Shown here: positions 19,977-27,662 of the stretch, one piece after another
How positions within the stretch are numbered: position 1 is the stretch's first letter
How the letters are laid out: each line of letters begins with the position of its first letter
Assembly: GCA_944324195.1 (NCBI GenBank)
Contig: CALUVJ010000004.1
Coordinates: 1 to 54,160 of the forward strand
Reading direction: 5' to 3'
DNA length: 54,160 bases
Source: Candidatus Gastranaerophilales bacterium
GTDB taxonomy: Bacteria; Cyanobacteriota; Vampirovibrionia; Gastranaerophilales; Gastranaerophilaceae
Made by a program: the position numbers and the translations under genes
Notes under the pieces: model-generated
The model's input: only the letters and a program-made list of their open reading frames with translations
Told to the model about the DNA's origin: nothing
Databases searched by the model: none

Positions 19977-20013
19977 AAAAAAAAGGAGCCGGATGTAATC
20001 CGGCTCCTTTTTT
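19977..20013. terminator. bidirectional terminator
   Basis: Stem GGAGCCGGAT (19985-19994)/ATCCGGCTCC (19998-20007), loop GTA, with A8 before and T6 after. It serves the plus-strand gene ending at 19960 and the minus-strand gene ending at 20016. Confidence 0.95.
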
Positions 20014-20015
20014 GA

Positions 20016-21320
20016 TTAGATAATTTGGTGCGGCATAGCAACTGAACCTCGTTCAAGTCGTTTCTGAAGTTCTCCTTCCGGATTATAGAACGGAGATACC
20101 GTCATAATTTTCGCCGCGATATCAGGATAATGATATATAAATTTTAGTTCACTTTCCGTAAGAGGTTTTTGAGTATGAACATTAGCATATCGGGCAAGTT
20201 CAAGAATGTTTCTTGCTTCATTTTCATCCTTAAATTCAATTTCAAGCTTGTCATAAACATTTCTAAATCCTTTTATGCCGCCATATTCTCCGGTTGTAAT
20301 CATTCTTCCTGTTTCAATGATTTCCGGTTCGCCTCTTCCGAGCTCTTCAAAATCATATAATTCATAATTTCTTCGGTCTTTTAAGGCTCCGTCAGCATGG
20401 ATACCTGATTCGTGAGCAAAAGCATTATCTCCGACTGCCGGCTGGTTTATAGGAATAGGTAGCCCAAATGCGTAGGCAGTATATTTAGCAAGCTTCCAGG
20501 ATTTGCTTAAGTCAATATGCTCATCAATTGAATATTGGTTTTTAAAACCTGCAGATTTTAAACATGCCAACAGACAAGATACTAAATCCGCATTGCCGGC
20601 TCTTTCTCCCATACCGTTTATTGCCGTGTTTATATAGGCATCAACACCTGCATCAACTGCTGCGCGTGCACCCTCTACAGAACAGGCAACCGCCATACCT
20701 AAATCATTATGGTAATGCAGCTCTATCGGCATTTCCGTCTCTTTTGCAAGCCTGTAAATTCTTTCATATGTTGTCTGCGGATCTTCATACCCTAAAGTAT
20801 CACAATATCTGAAACGATACGCACCGCATTTTTTTGCTTCTTTTGCAAGTTTAATTAAATAGTCCAAATTGCTTCTTGATGCATCTTCCGCATTTACGCC
20901 GATAATTTTTGCTCCTTTCGATACGGCGCATTCAACCGCCTCACAGGTCATCTTTAATATATCATCAGGAGTCTTTTTTCCCAGATACTTACCGTTAATC
21001 ATTTGTTCCGATGTAGATTGGGACAGATTACAGTTTTCTAAAAGAGGACAGTTGTTAAATGATTGCTCTACATCAGCGGCTATAGCACGCATCCATCCCG
21101 AAAGCTTAGTTCTTTTTATTACGCCGCGCTTAACCAGTTCTAAATTTGCATTAAGATAATTTAATTCGTGCATTGTTGTCGGGAATCCAAATTCGGATTG
21201 TGTTATTCCCATATCATCCAGCATCAAGTTTATAATTGTTTTTTGTAATTTTGCAAGTCCCAGTCTTGAAGTCTGGACACCATCCCTATTAGTTACATCC
21301 ACGAAATAAATTTTTGGCAT
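20016..21320 (-). CDS. isopropylmalate/homocitrate synthase family enzyme
   Basis: 434 aa, HMGL-like TIM barrel that condenses an acyl-CoA with a 2-oxo acid. Visible family motifs are VTNRDGVQTS at the N-terminus (the RDG.Q acid/metal motif), ELHYHNDLGMA (HxHxD), NTAINGMGERAGNADL and HESGIHADG (metal-binding HxH). It is shorter than LeuA (about 510 aa) and lacks a clear LeuA allosteric domain, so homocitrate synthase, citramalate synthase or Re-citrate synthase are equally possible. The start ATG has a strong GGAGGAG site. No other leucine or lysine gene is adjacent. Substrate is not assignable from sequence alone. Confidence 0.85.
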   Translation of the reverse strand: MPKIYFVDVTNRDGVQTSRLGLAKLQKTIINLMLDDMGITQSEFGFPTTMHELNYLNANLELVKRGVIKRTKLSGWMRAIAADVEQSFNNCPLLENCNLSQSTSEQMINGKYLGKKTPDDILKMTCEAVECAVSKGAKIIGVNAEDASRSNLDYLIKLAKEAKKCGAYRFRYCDTLGYEDPQTTYERIYRLAKETEMPIELHYHNDLGMAVACSVEGARAAVDAGVDAYINTAINGMGERAGNADLVSCLLACLKSAGFKNQYSIDEHIDLSKSWKLAKYTAYAFGLPIPINQPAVGDNAFAHESGIHADGALKDRRNYELYDFEELGRGEPEIIETGRMITTGEYGGIKGFRNVYDKLEIEFKDENEARNILELARYANVHTQKPLTESELKFIYHYPDIAAKIMTVSPFYNPEGELQKRLERGSVAMPHQII

Positions 21321-21449
21321 ACACTCCTCCTTGTCTGTTTAAATATTCTACAATATATCTTTACCCCCTGCAAGTATTTATCCCAAAGTATCCTCCAAAA
21401 AAAGTTTGGACGGCATATTTAAGAAGGGGCTTTGTGATATTGTTTTAAT

Positions 21450-22928
21450 TTAACGCAGATAGTTTACGATTTTCCCGCCAATGTCATAACGCTCGCAATA
21501 TCGTTTAAGTTCCTTAATTATGACTCCTGACAGAGCAAAAACAGCAATTAAATTAGGAACTGCAAGGAATAAAGTTACTGCGTCTGAAAGATTTATTATA
21601 CTTTTGAAATTCATGGCTGAGCCTGCAATTATACATATACAATAAATAATTTGAAAAATTCGGGTTTTAAGATTAGAAAATCCGAATAAGAAATTCCAGG
21701 CTTTTAGTCCGTAATATGAACCGCATAACATTGTAGAAAGTACAAAACAGCTCGCCATAACTGTTAGAATAACGGGATACCAAGGACATATAGTTGCAAA
21801 AGCTTTTGATGTAAGTTCAATTCCGGCAATACCGTCAACAGACAAATACGCTTTTGATACAACAATTACAAAAGCGGTTGCGACACCAACGATAACTGTA
21901 TCCACAAAAGGCTGCAGCATTGATATGAAAGCTTGAGCAACAGGTTTATTTGTATTAACTGCAGAAAATGCTATAGGTGCAGTGCCAAGTCCTGATTCAT
22001 TTGCAAACATTGCGCGCCTGAAACCCCATAGCATACAGGCAAAAGCTCCGCCCGTCATTGCTTTTGGAGAAAATGCTTCTTTAATTATAAGAACTACTGT
22101 TTCCGGAAGATGATGTATATTGACGATGCAAACCAAAAATGCACTTAAGACGTATAAGGAACACATTATAGGTGTTACTTTTGAGGTAAATTTGCCAATA
22201 GCCTTAATGCCGCCTATTATGGTAAACCACGTAATAATAGCAACAATGGCACCAAGTATCCAGCCGTTATTTGCAAATATACTGGAGTTGCCGCCCGTAA
22301 CTTCCGTAAATTGTGCTGTCATTGCATTTATTTGAAAAAGGTTCCAGCCGCCAATCATTGCAAAAATGCAGCATATTGCATAAACTTTTGCAAGTATAGG
22401 GGCAAAGTATCGGGAAATTTTCCCTTTTGATTTCAAACCGACAAGAATGTAATACATTGGTCCGCCTGAAACAGTTCCGTCCGGATTTGTTTTTCTGAAT
22501 TTTACTCCCAGTAAAACCTCAGAGAACTTGAGGGCCATAGAGAAAAATCCGGCAATTATCATCCAGAATATTACGCCCGGGCCACCTATTGATACTGCAG
22601 CTGCGGAGCCGGCAACATTGCCGATTCCGGCGGAAGCTGAAATGGTTGCACTTAATGCTTGAAAAGAGGATAATTCGCCCTTTTTTTTTCTTTGAAAACC
22701 TCCCGGGTTATTGTGCTTGTATTTATTTGTAATTAATTTAACGGCATGTTTAAATCCCCATATCCCTACAAAGCCGGTTCTGAAAGTAAAATACACGGCC
22801 GCAATTATAAGCAGAGCAGTAAGAAATTCCACCTTAACATTTCCTATTGTAATATATGAAAATATTAATCCGGATACTTTATCTGCTATAGGTGATAATA
22901 AGCTATCTATTACGGCATCAAGATTCAT
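21450..22928 (-). CDS. AGCS-family sodium:alanine/glycine symporter
   Basis: 492 aa inner-membrane protein with about ten hydrophobic segments. Characteristic AGCS motifs are present: SATISASAGIGNVAGSAAA, GGPGVIFWMIIAGFFSM, SGGPMYYI and FANESGLGTAPIAFS. It imports alanine or glycine with sodium. A nine-base A tract (coding sense, at 22681-22689) encodes the basic KKK segment and is a possible slippage point. It is apparently monocistronic between the synthase gene and a 58-aa small gene on the same strand. Confidence 0.93.
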   Translation of the reverse strand: MNLDAVIDSLLSPIADKVSGLIFSYITIGNVKVEFLTALLIIAAVYFTFRTGFVGIWGFKHAVKLITNKYKHNNPGGFQRKKKGELSSFQALSATISASAGIGNVAGSAAAVSIGGPGVIFWMIIAGFFSMALKFSEVLLGVKFRKTNPDGTVSGGPMYYILVGLKSKGKISRYFAPILAKVYAICCIFAMIGGWNLFQINAMTAQFTEVTGGNSSIFANNGWILGAIVAIITWFTIIGGIKAIGKFTSKVTPIMCSLYVLSAFLVCIVNIHHLPETVVLIIKEAFSPKAMTGGAFACMLWGFRRAMFANESGLGTAPIAFSAVNTNKPVAQAFISMLQPFVDTVIVGVATAFVIVVSKAYLSVDGIAGIELTSKAFATICPWYPVILTVMASCFVLSTMLCGSYYGLKAWNFLFGFSNLKTRIFQIIYCICIIAGSAMNFKSIINLSDAVTLFLAVPNLIAVFALSGVIIKELKRYCERYDIGGKIVNYLR

Positions 22929-22971
22929 ATGAATATTTTATAATAAACATGTTAAAAATACCGTTAATAAT

Positions 22972-23000
22972 AAAAAAAAGCCTAATTTTAAAAATCAGGC
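22972..23000 (-). terminator. terminator of the 58-aa gene
   Basis: On the minus strand GCCTGATTTT/AAAATTAGGC (with one G-U pair) is followed by T8. It supports expression of the small gene at 23073-23249. Confidence 0.75.
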
Positions 23001-23072
23001 ACTGTAGATTGGGGAATTAAAATAGTTAAATAGATGGTTTGGTACTAAATTTAAAGTTATTTTGCAAATTAT

Positions 23073-23249
23073 TTATTGCCTTTTTGCGCGGGATATAAAT
23101 GTTACTCTTGATTTCATATCCATAGCAAAAAGTCTCATTTCATCCATTAATACGTAGGATTTATCTTCCGCTTGATTTTCTTGAATATAGAATTCTCTTG
23201 AAATATTTGTAGCCATAGCATTAATATCGTATGTTTGTAGTAGTGCCAT
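23073..23249 (-). CDS. 58-aa small protein of unknown function
   Basis: Starts MALLQTYDINAMATNISREF and ends TFISRAKRQ. A clear GAGGTGAG ribosome site lies before the ATG and a rho-independent terminator 70 bases after the stop, so I regard it as real. It is charged, with no signal peptide or membrane segment, and its acidic middle (QENQAEDKS) precedes a Met-rich amphipathic stretch. The leader contains the three-copy ACTTAAGCC element, and an exact HLR1-type repeat lies further upstream on the same strand. Function not recognised. Confidence 0.7.
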   Translation of the reverse strand: MALLQTYDINAMATNISREFYIQENQAEDKSYVLMDEMRLFAMDMKSRVTFISRAKRQ

Positions 23250-23291
23250 ACTTTTCTCACCTCATCTCAGTTCTGATAAAAGAGCGTATTT

Positions 23292-23374
23292 ACTTAAGCC
23301 TGCTAATAATTTTTAGCTGATGCATTTTTACTTAAGCCACCGTCAGAAATCCGGTGATGCATTTCACTTAAGCC
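23292..23374 (-). repeat. three ACTTAAGCC direct repeats alternating with small hairpins
   Basis: ACTTAAGCC occurs at 23292-23300, 23330-23338 and 23366-23374, 38 and 36 nt apart. TGATGCATTT precedes the second and third copies. The spacers fold into hairpins with different sequences but the same position: GCTAA/TTAGC and CACCG/CGGTG. Conserved linkers with compensatory stems suggest a structured RNA, probably the leader of the minus-strand 58-aa gene. Confidence 0.6.
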
Positions 23375-23536
23375 GGGAGTTTATATCTTACATCTTATCC
23401 GCTTTAAAATAAACGGTTGAAGTATCAGATTTAACTTACCGATTTTCGTTTTTTACTCTCTTATGTTTTTATTAGATTTGTCTTACATATATATAAAGTT
23501 TATAGAAATTATCAAATTTCAATTTTAAGCAGTTTT

Positions 23537-23554
23537 GTTACAATTCTTAACATA
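23537..23554 (+). promoter_or_regulatory. HLR1-like direct repeat upstream of the 23702 gene
   Basis: GTTACA-AT-TC-TTAACA-TA, one mismatch to the cyanobacterial HLR1 consensus KTTACAWWNNKTTACAWW bound by RpaB. The second half-site (23547-23552) can serve as -35 to TATAAA at 23569-23574. Confidence 0.5.
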
Positions 23555-23609
23555 TTATATAGCGGTTATATAAACTTATTTCCTTGTTATTACTGTATTT
23601 AAGGCTAAT

Positions 23610-23627
23610 TTTGTAAAGTTTTGTAAC
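23610..23627 (-). promoter_or_regulatory. HLR1-type direct repeat (exact match, minus strand)
   Basis: The reverse strand reads GTTACA-AA-AC-TTTACA-AA, an exact fit to KTTACAWWNNKTTACAWW. It lies between the divergent genes at 23249 and 23702, so either could be the target. Confidence 0.5.
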
Positions 23628-23701
23628 AGTTTATTGAAAAACCCTAAAGTTTTTAGAAAAAATGCCGATATACATTATATATCATATAAGAGGTGTGTAT
23701 C

Positions 23702-24172
23702 ATGTCAAACTTCACAGTCAACGGAGTATATACTTACACAAGTAAAAACATTTACTCTTATCTGGGCAGAGTACCGGTAAATTCGGCTGCATTGGAAAGG
23801 GCCTTTGACGATTTTGGCATTAACCCTACCGGCTCTACAGATGATTTAAAGAAACTGAACAAGGCTATGTATGAAGAGTACTCACAGCAAGTTCAGGAAC
23901 AGATTAAAAATCAGAATAATGAAAAGGTTATACCTTGGGCTGGGATAATGGCACAGATCGGAATTCAGGCGACAGGTGATTATGACAAAGATTACGCAGC
24001 ATTCAACAATGCCATTCAGTTATTGAGCCAGAGTGCGATTGACGGTCAGGCAATGACATATTTTGCAGGCTTAAGATCTGAGGCACAGCAGGCTTTTGGA
24101 TTGTCCAACAAGCCGGGCGCTCAGGAAGCACCGATAAGTTACAAAGCTTATCAGGCACAATTCATGAGCTAA
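23702..24172 (+). CDS. 156-aa orphan protein
   Basis: ATG 23702 is preferred because AAGAGG (23688-23693) is spaced 8 nt from it. The N-terminus is polar and Tyr/Thr-rich (MSNFTVNGVYTYTSKNIYSY). A helical, Gln-rich region follows (YEEYSQQVQEQIKNQNNEK), and the C-terminal half has heptad-like helices. There is no signal peptide or membrane segment. It is monocistronic with its own terminator and an HLR1-like box upstream. I recognise no family. Confidence 0.75.
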   Translation: MSNFTVNGVYTYTSKNIYSYLGRVPVNSAALERAFDDFGINPTGSTDDLKKLNKAMYEEYSQQVQEQIKNQNNEKVIPWAGIMAQIGIQATGDYDKDYAAFNNAIQLLSQSAIDGQAMTYFAGLRSEAQQAFGLSNKPGAQEAPISYKAYQAQFMS

Positions 24173-24177
24173 GTTTA

Positions 24178-24208
24178 GGGCGGTCTGACAGTGGTAAGAC
24201 CGCCTTTT
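24178..24208 (+). terminator. terminator of the 23702 gene
   Basis: GGGCGGTCT (24178-24186) pairs with AGACCGCC (24197-24204), followed by T4. Confidence 0.85.
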
Positions 24209-24232
24209 GGTAGACTTATTTTCTTATCCTTA

Positions 24233-24241
24233 TGATATAAT
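24233..24241 (+). promoter_or_regulatory. extended -10 promoter of the SDR-bioB-chrA operon
   Basis: TGATATAAT is an extended -10 box 20 bases before the start codon at 24262. The -35 region is weak. Confidence 0.5.
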
Positions 24242-24261
24242 ATTCATAAGGATTTTTTATT

Positions 24262-24957
24262 ATGAATATACTTATTACAGGTGCAGGAAGAGGTATCGGA
24301 AAAGCTATTGCGGAAAGGTTGAATGGCGAGATTTTTGTGTGCGGAAGAAATGAAGAGCGTTTGAAACAGTTTGAGAATTATATCGTTTGCGATTTAACCG
24401 TCAATGAGGACTTGGAAAAACTAGGTGCTTATATTGTTCAAAATAATATTGATGTACTTATAAACAATGCCGGAGAATATATTTATTCTCAGATTGAGGA
24501 TGTCAGTATGGCTCAAATTGAGCACATTATGAAAACTAATCTGGAAGCGCCTTTGTATTTAATTAAAAAAGCGGTTCCTTTTATGAAAGAAAAAAAATGG
24601 GGCAGGATTATTAATATAGGTTCCATAAGCGGAGTTATGGGAGAAGCCGGTGCCAGTTTGTATTCGGCATCCAAAGCCGGACTTATAGGTGCAACAAAGG
24701 CGCTCGCTTTAGAACTTGCGGAATTCGGAATCACGGTAAATACAATTAATCCGGGATGGGTTGATACAGATATGGGAAATGCTTCGGCTGACGAAGGAGA
24801 GTTTTCTAAAGAAGAGATTATTGAATGTATTCCGCAAAGAAGGTTTGTAACACCTGAAGAAGTTGCTGGCATGGCTGAGTATTTAATCGCTGATGAGGCA
24901 CGAGGTGTTACGGGACAGTCAATAAATTTGTGCGCAGGCTTAACCTGCGGGTGTTAG
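24262..24957 (+). CDS. short-chain dehydrogenase/reductase (FabG-like)
   Basis: 231 aa, classical SDR. The N-terminal nucleotide-binding motif is TGAGRGIG (residues ~6-13), followed by NNAG and the catalytic Ser, YSASK (Tyr/Lys) and a NPGWVDTDM segment. It is likely an NAD(P)H-dependent 3-oxoacyl-ACP or related ketoreductase. The C-terminus ends AGLTCGC, with two Cys in the last four residues. It heads an operon with bioB 41 bases downstream, so a role in making the pimeloyl precursor or in fatty-acid reduction is plausible but unproven. Confidence 0.85.
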   Translation: MNILITGAGRGIGKAIAERLNGEIFVCGRNEERLKQFENYIVCDLTVNEDLEKLGAYIVQNNIDVLINNAGEYIYSQIEDVSMAQIEHIMKTNLEAPLYLIKKAVPFMKEKKWGRIINIGSISGVMGEAGASLYSASKAGLIGATKALALELAEFGITVNTINPGWVDTDMGNASADEGEFSKEEIIECIPQRRFVTPEEVAGMAEYLIADEARGVTGQSINLCAGLTCGC

Positions 24958-24970
24958 TTTATCCCTATCC

Positions 24971-24994
24971 AGTTAGGAGAGGGCAGGGTGAGGT
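24971..24994 (+). repeat. purine-rich string between SDR gene and bioB
   Basis: AGTTAGGAGAGGGCAGGGTG resembles the GGGAGAGGG ... GGGTGAGGGG string at 1-60. Here it has become the bioB leader and supplies the ribosome-binding purines. Confidence 0.4.
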
Positions 24995-24998
24995 AAAT

Positions 24999-25928
24999 AT
25001 GTTAACGAAAGAAGAATTATTAAATTTATACAATACGGATTTAGAAGAACTTTTAAGCAAAGCTCAAAAATATTTAAAAGATAAGGTTGAGTTTTGTTCA
25101 ATAATTAACGCACGCTCCGGCAAATGCTCGCAAAACTGCAAATATTGCGCTCAGAGTTCGCATTACAATACAAATATTGAAACATATCCGCTTATGGAGG
25201 TAAATGAGGTTCTGGGAGCCGCTCGTGACAGCAAAAAGAATGGAGCAGACAGAGTCGCCATTGTAACTTCCGGCAAAACTCCGGATGAAAGCGATTTCAA
25301 CAGAATGCTTGAAATGATAAAAGCTTTAAATAAAGATGGCATAAAAAGCTGCGCAAGTATAGGAATCTTAAATGAAGAGCAGGCAAAAAAGCTATCAGAA
25401 GCAGGATTAGTCAGATTTCATCACAACATAAACACATGCCGGTCTTACCACCCGCAAATATGTACGACCCATACTTATGATGACAGAATCAATACGGTTA
25501 ACCTTGTCAAAAAATACGGAATGGAGCTCTGCTGCGGGGTAATTATCGGGATGGGAGAAACTGTTGAACAAAGAGTTGAGATGGCATTAGAACTTGCAGA
25601 AATTAATCCTGACAGTATTCCCGTAAATATACTGACTCCGATTCCAAACACGCCTTTTGAAAATTATTGGGATAAAATCGATGAAGAAAATGTTTTGAGA
25701 ACGCTTGCTATATTCAAAATTGCATGTCCGAACGCTTCTATAAGAATTGCTGGCGGAAAGAAAGCAAGATTGTCCGAAGAAACTATTGAAAAAGCTTTCA
25801 AATATTGTGCAGACTCTGCTATTGTCGGAAATTACCTTACAACAACGGGCTTTTCTCCTGAAGAGGATATACTGCTGGTTGAAAAAGCCGGTCGAGAATT
25901 AAACGGGCAAAATTATGTCATTGTTTAA
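24999..25928 (+). CDS. bioB: biotin synthase
   Basis: 309 aa from ATG 24999; the longer frame from 24930 overlaps the SDR gene and would add a non-homologous tail. Radical-SAM motif CSQNCKYC gives Cys43, Cys47 and Cys50 for the 4Fe-4S cluster. HHNINTCRSY, GMELCCGVIIGMGET and the C-terminal RIAGGKKARL (the conserved Arg of the second cluster site) are typical of BioB. It inserts sulfur into dethiobiotin. No other bio gene is in the window. The downstream chrA start lies inside its 3' end, so the genes are probably translationally coupled. Confidence 0.96.
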   Translation: MLTKEELLNLYNTDLEELLSKAQKYLKDKVEFCSIINARSGKCSQNCKYCAQSSHYNTNIETYPLMEVNEVLGAARDSKKNGADRVAIVTSGKTPDESDFNRMLEMIKALNKDGIKSCASIGILNEEQAKKLSEAGLVRFHHNINTCRSYHPQICTTHTYDDRINTVNLVKKYGMELCCGVIIGMGETVEQRVEMALELAEINPDSIPVNILTPIPNTPFENYWDKIDEENVLRTLAIFKIACPNASIRIAGGKKARLSEETIEKAFKYCADSAIVGNYLTTTGFSPEEDILLVEKAGRELNGQNYVIV

Positions 25929-26454
25929 ATTGTTTTTAATATTTTGTAAAATAGGAGCTATTTTGCTTGGCGGCGGTTATGTAATACTGCCGATTATGAC
26001 AAGCGAGTTTGTGGACAAAAGAAAACTTGTATCACATGATGATGTCGTTGATTATTTTGCACTCGCACAATCGCTTCCGGGAATTATTGCCGCAAATATG
26101 TCAATGTTTATCGGATATAAACTCAGAGGGAAATGGGGCGCAATTATTGCAATGCTCGGTGTAACCTTTGTTCCTTTCTGGTGTATTGTTTTGCTCGCAT
26201 CTGTACTTTCTACCTTAGTCAATAACTCATATGTGCAGGGAGCACTCTGGGGTGTCGGAGTTTCTGTTATCGCGCTTATTATGCTTACTGTAAGAGAAAT
26301 GTGGCAAAAATCTAAAAGAAATGCATTTTTCTATACGATTTTTACTCTGACTTTAATCACTCTGATTGTTTTTAAACTTTCTCCTATCCAGACAATTTTA
26401 TTATTTACACTTATCGGTGTTGGATATAAAAGATTCAGGGAGGGCAGAGCATGA
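25915..26454 (+). CDS. chromate-transporter family subunit 1 (short ChrA)
   Basis: 179 aa, a single-domain member of the ChrA family. FCKIGAILLGGGYVILPIM is the signature N-terminal segment, and LAQSLPGIIAANMSMFIGY matches the PGP-type motif in modified form. About five or six membrane segments. It overlaps bioB by 14 bases and the next chrA gene by 4 (ATGA). Short ChrA proteins act as pairs of opposite topology. Substrate may not be chromate in an anaerobe. Confidence 0.88.
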   Translation: MSLFKLFLIFCKIGAILLGGGYVILPIMTSEFVDKRKLVSHDDVVDYFALAQSLPGIIAANMSMFIGYKLRGKWGAIIAMLGVTFVPFWCIVLLASVLSTLVNNSYVQGALWGVGVSVIALIMLTVREMWQKSKRNAFFYTIFTLTLITLIVFKLSPIQTILLFTLIGVGYKRFREGRA

Positions 26455-26987
26455 TATTTGTTCACCTTTTCTGGGAATTCTTTAAAATAGGTGTCTTTTC
26501 GTTCGGCGGCGGATACGCTACAATACCGTTTCTGTACCATATATCGCAGGTTTACAACTGGTATTCACTGGATGAGCTTACACAAATGGTTGCGGTAGCA
26601 TCAATTACTCCGGGGCCTGTAGGTATAAACGTTGCAACTTATGCGGGATTAAAAAGTGCAGGAATTTTAGGTTCTGCGCTTGCCACAATTTCAGAAATGC
26701 TCCCGTCACTTTTCCTTGTCATTATTGTTTCAAAACTTCTGAAAAAATTCAGCGATAATTTTTACGTAAGAGCAATTATAGAGACGTTAAAACCTATAAG
26801 CTGCGGACTTTTAACTGCCGTTGCAATTGGACTTTTAAAACCGGAAATAAAAGATGTCAAGGCAATGATTCTTCTTGCCGCACTTTTACTTCTTAGCTGG
26901 AAATCTAAAAAAGATCCGCTGTTTTATATCCTGATTGCGGCAGTTATAGGTGTTCTCGTTACAGCAGCAAAAGTTTACTTCGGTTAG
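26451..26987 (+). CDS. chromate-transporter family subunit 2 (short ChrA)
   Basis: 178 aa, paralogue of the preceding gene. It has FKIGVFSFGGGYATIPFL and the canonical SITPGPVGINVATYAG (PGP motif), then four or five further membrane segments. The start overlaps the previous stop by four bases. The last bases overlap the 3' end of the minus-strand OmpA/MotB-like gene, so the two operons converge without an intervening terminator. Confidence 0.9.
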   Translation: MIFVHLFWEFFKIGVFSFGGGYATIPFLYHISQVYNWYSLDELTQMVAVASITPGPVGINVATYAGLKSAGILGSALATISEMLPSLFLVIIVSKLLKKFSDNFYVRAIIETLKPISCGLLTAVAIGLLKPEIKDVKAMILLAALLLLSWKSKKDPLFYILIAAVIGVLVTAAKVYFG

Positions 26988-27646
26988 TCTTTTTTATCGT
27001 CCTGTTTCATAACGACTTTAAGTTCAACTCTGCGGCTTTTTGCATAATCTTCTTTGCCGTTTACAAGAACAGGAGAAGAGAAGCTTGCGCCTTCGACTAT
27101 AATCATTTTTCTTAACCTGTTTCCATTCTCTTTGTTATAAGGGGTATTTGTCATATAATTTGCAACTTCATACGCTCTTTTAAGACTCAGTTCCATGTTT
27201 TTCATATACTGCTCATCGTCGGAATACTCACCTCTGAAAGTCTGCGAATCCGTATGACCCTGTATAATAATTTTTTCTATATTTTTATTTAAATACTCAT
27301 TAGAAAATATTGAATCCAGATACGCCGGAGAGAATTTAGCCAGATACTGTTTTCCCTTCTCTGAAAGTTCATAACTATTAACATCAAATAATTCCAAATC
27401 CGAAATTTTAACAACACCGGCAGAGTCAATATTTGCATCAATATTTTGTTTCTTTAATGTCTCTTCAAGAGCCTGCGATGCCTTCTTTTGTTCAAGTTTA
27501 CCCTGAATTTTCTCATAATAGCTTGTCATATATGTATAAAAGAACAACACAATAAAAACCAACACAAGTGCGGTCATCAAATCTGTCATTGTGACCCAGA
27601 AAATATTATTTTCGTTTGAATCTTCTTTGTGCGGTCTTATTCTCAT
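26984..27646 (-). CDS. MotB/OmpA-type stator protein, ZorB-like
   Basis: 220 aa. A short basic N-terminus leads into a single membrane helix (TMTDLMTALVLVFIVLFF) with Asp22 at the position of the MotB proton-carrying Asp. A linker follows, then an OmpA/MotB-like peptidoglycan-binding domain (residues ~75-215: IIIQGHTDS, NMELSLKRAYEVANYM, RRVELKV). It follows the MotA-like gene by 16 bases, the arrangement of ZorA/ZorB or MotA/MotB. The pattern fits ZorB better than flagellar MotB. No ZorC, ZorD or ZorE is adjacent, so a defence role is not shown. Confidence 0.75.
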   Translation of the reverse strand: MRIRPHKEDSNENNIFWVTMTDLMTALVLVFIVLFFYTYMTSYYEKIQGKLEQKKASQALEETLKKQNIDANIDSAGVVKISDLELFDVNSYELSEKGKQYLAKFSPAYLDSIFSNEYLNKNIEKIIIQGHTDSQTFRGEYSDDEQYMKNMELSLKRAYEVANYMTNTPYNKENGNRLRKMIIVEGASFSSPVLVNGKEDYAKSRRVELKVVMKQDDKKD

Positions 27647-27662
27647 CTAAATCTCTCACCCC

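Larger units (their letters stand above)
23250..23701. other. 452-base divergent intergenic region
   Basis: No reading frame of note. It holds the 3x ACTTAAGCC element (23292-23374) and two HLR1-like direct repeats, one on each strand, so it looks like a control region for the 58-aa gene (minus strand) and the 156-aa gene at 23702 (plus strand). The rest is AT-rich with no further structure I can support. Confidence 0.6.

Noticed and set aside
23292-23374. CRISPR-like array
   Set aside because: Only three short copies, and the spacers are hairpins rather than unrelated 30-mers; no cas genes.
24930-24998. Longer bioB start overlapping the SDR gene
   Set aside because: It would add residues translated from a purine-rich repeat; ATG 24999 matches the family N-terminus.
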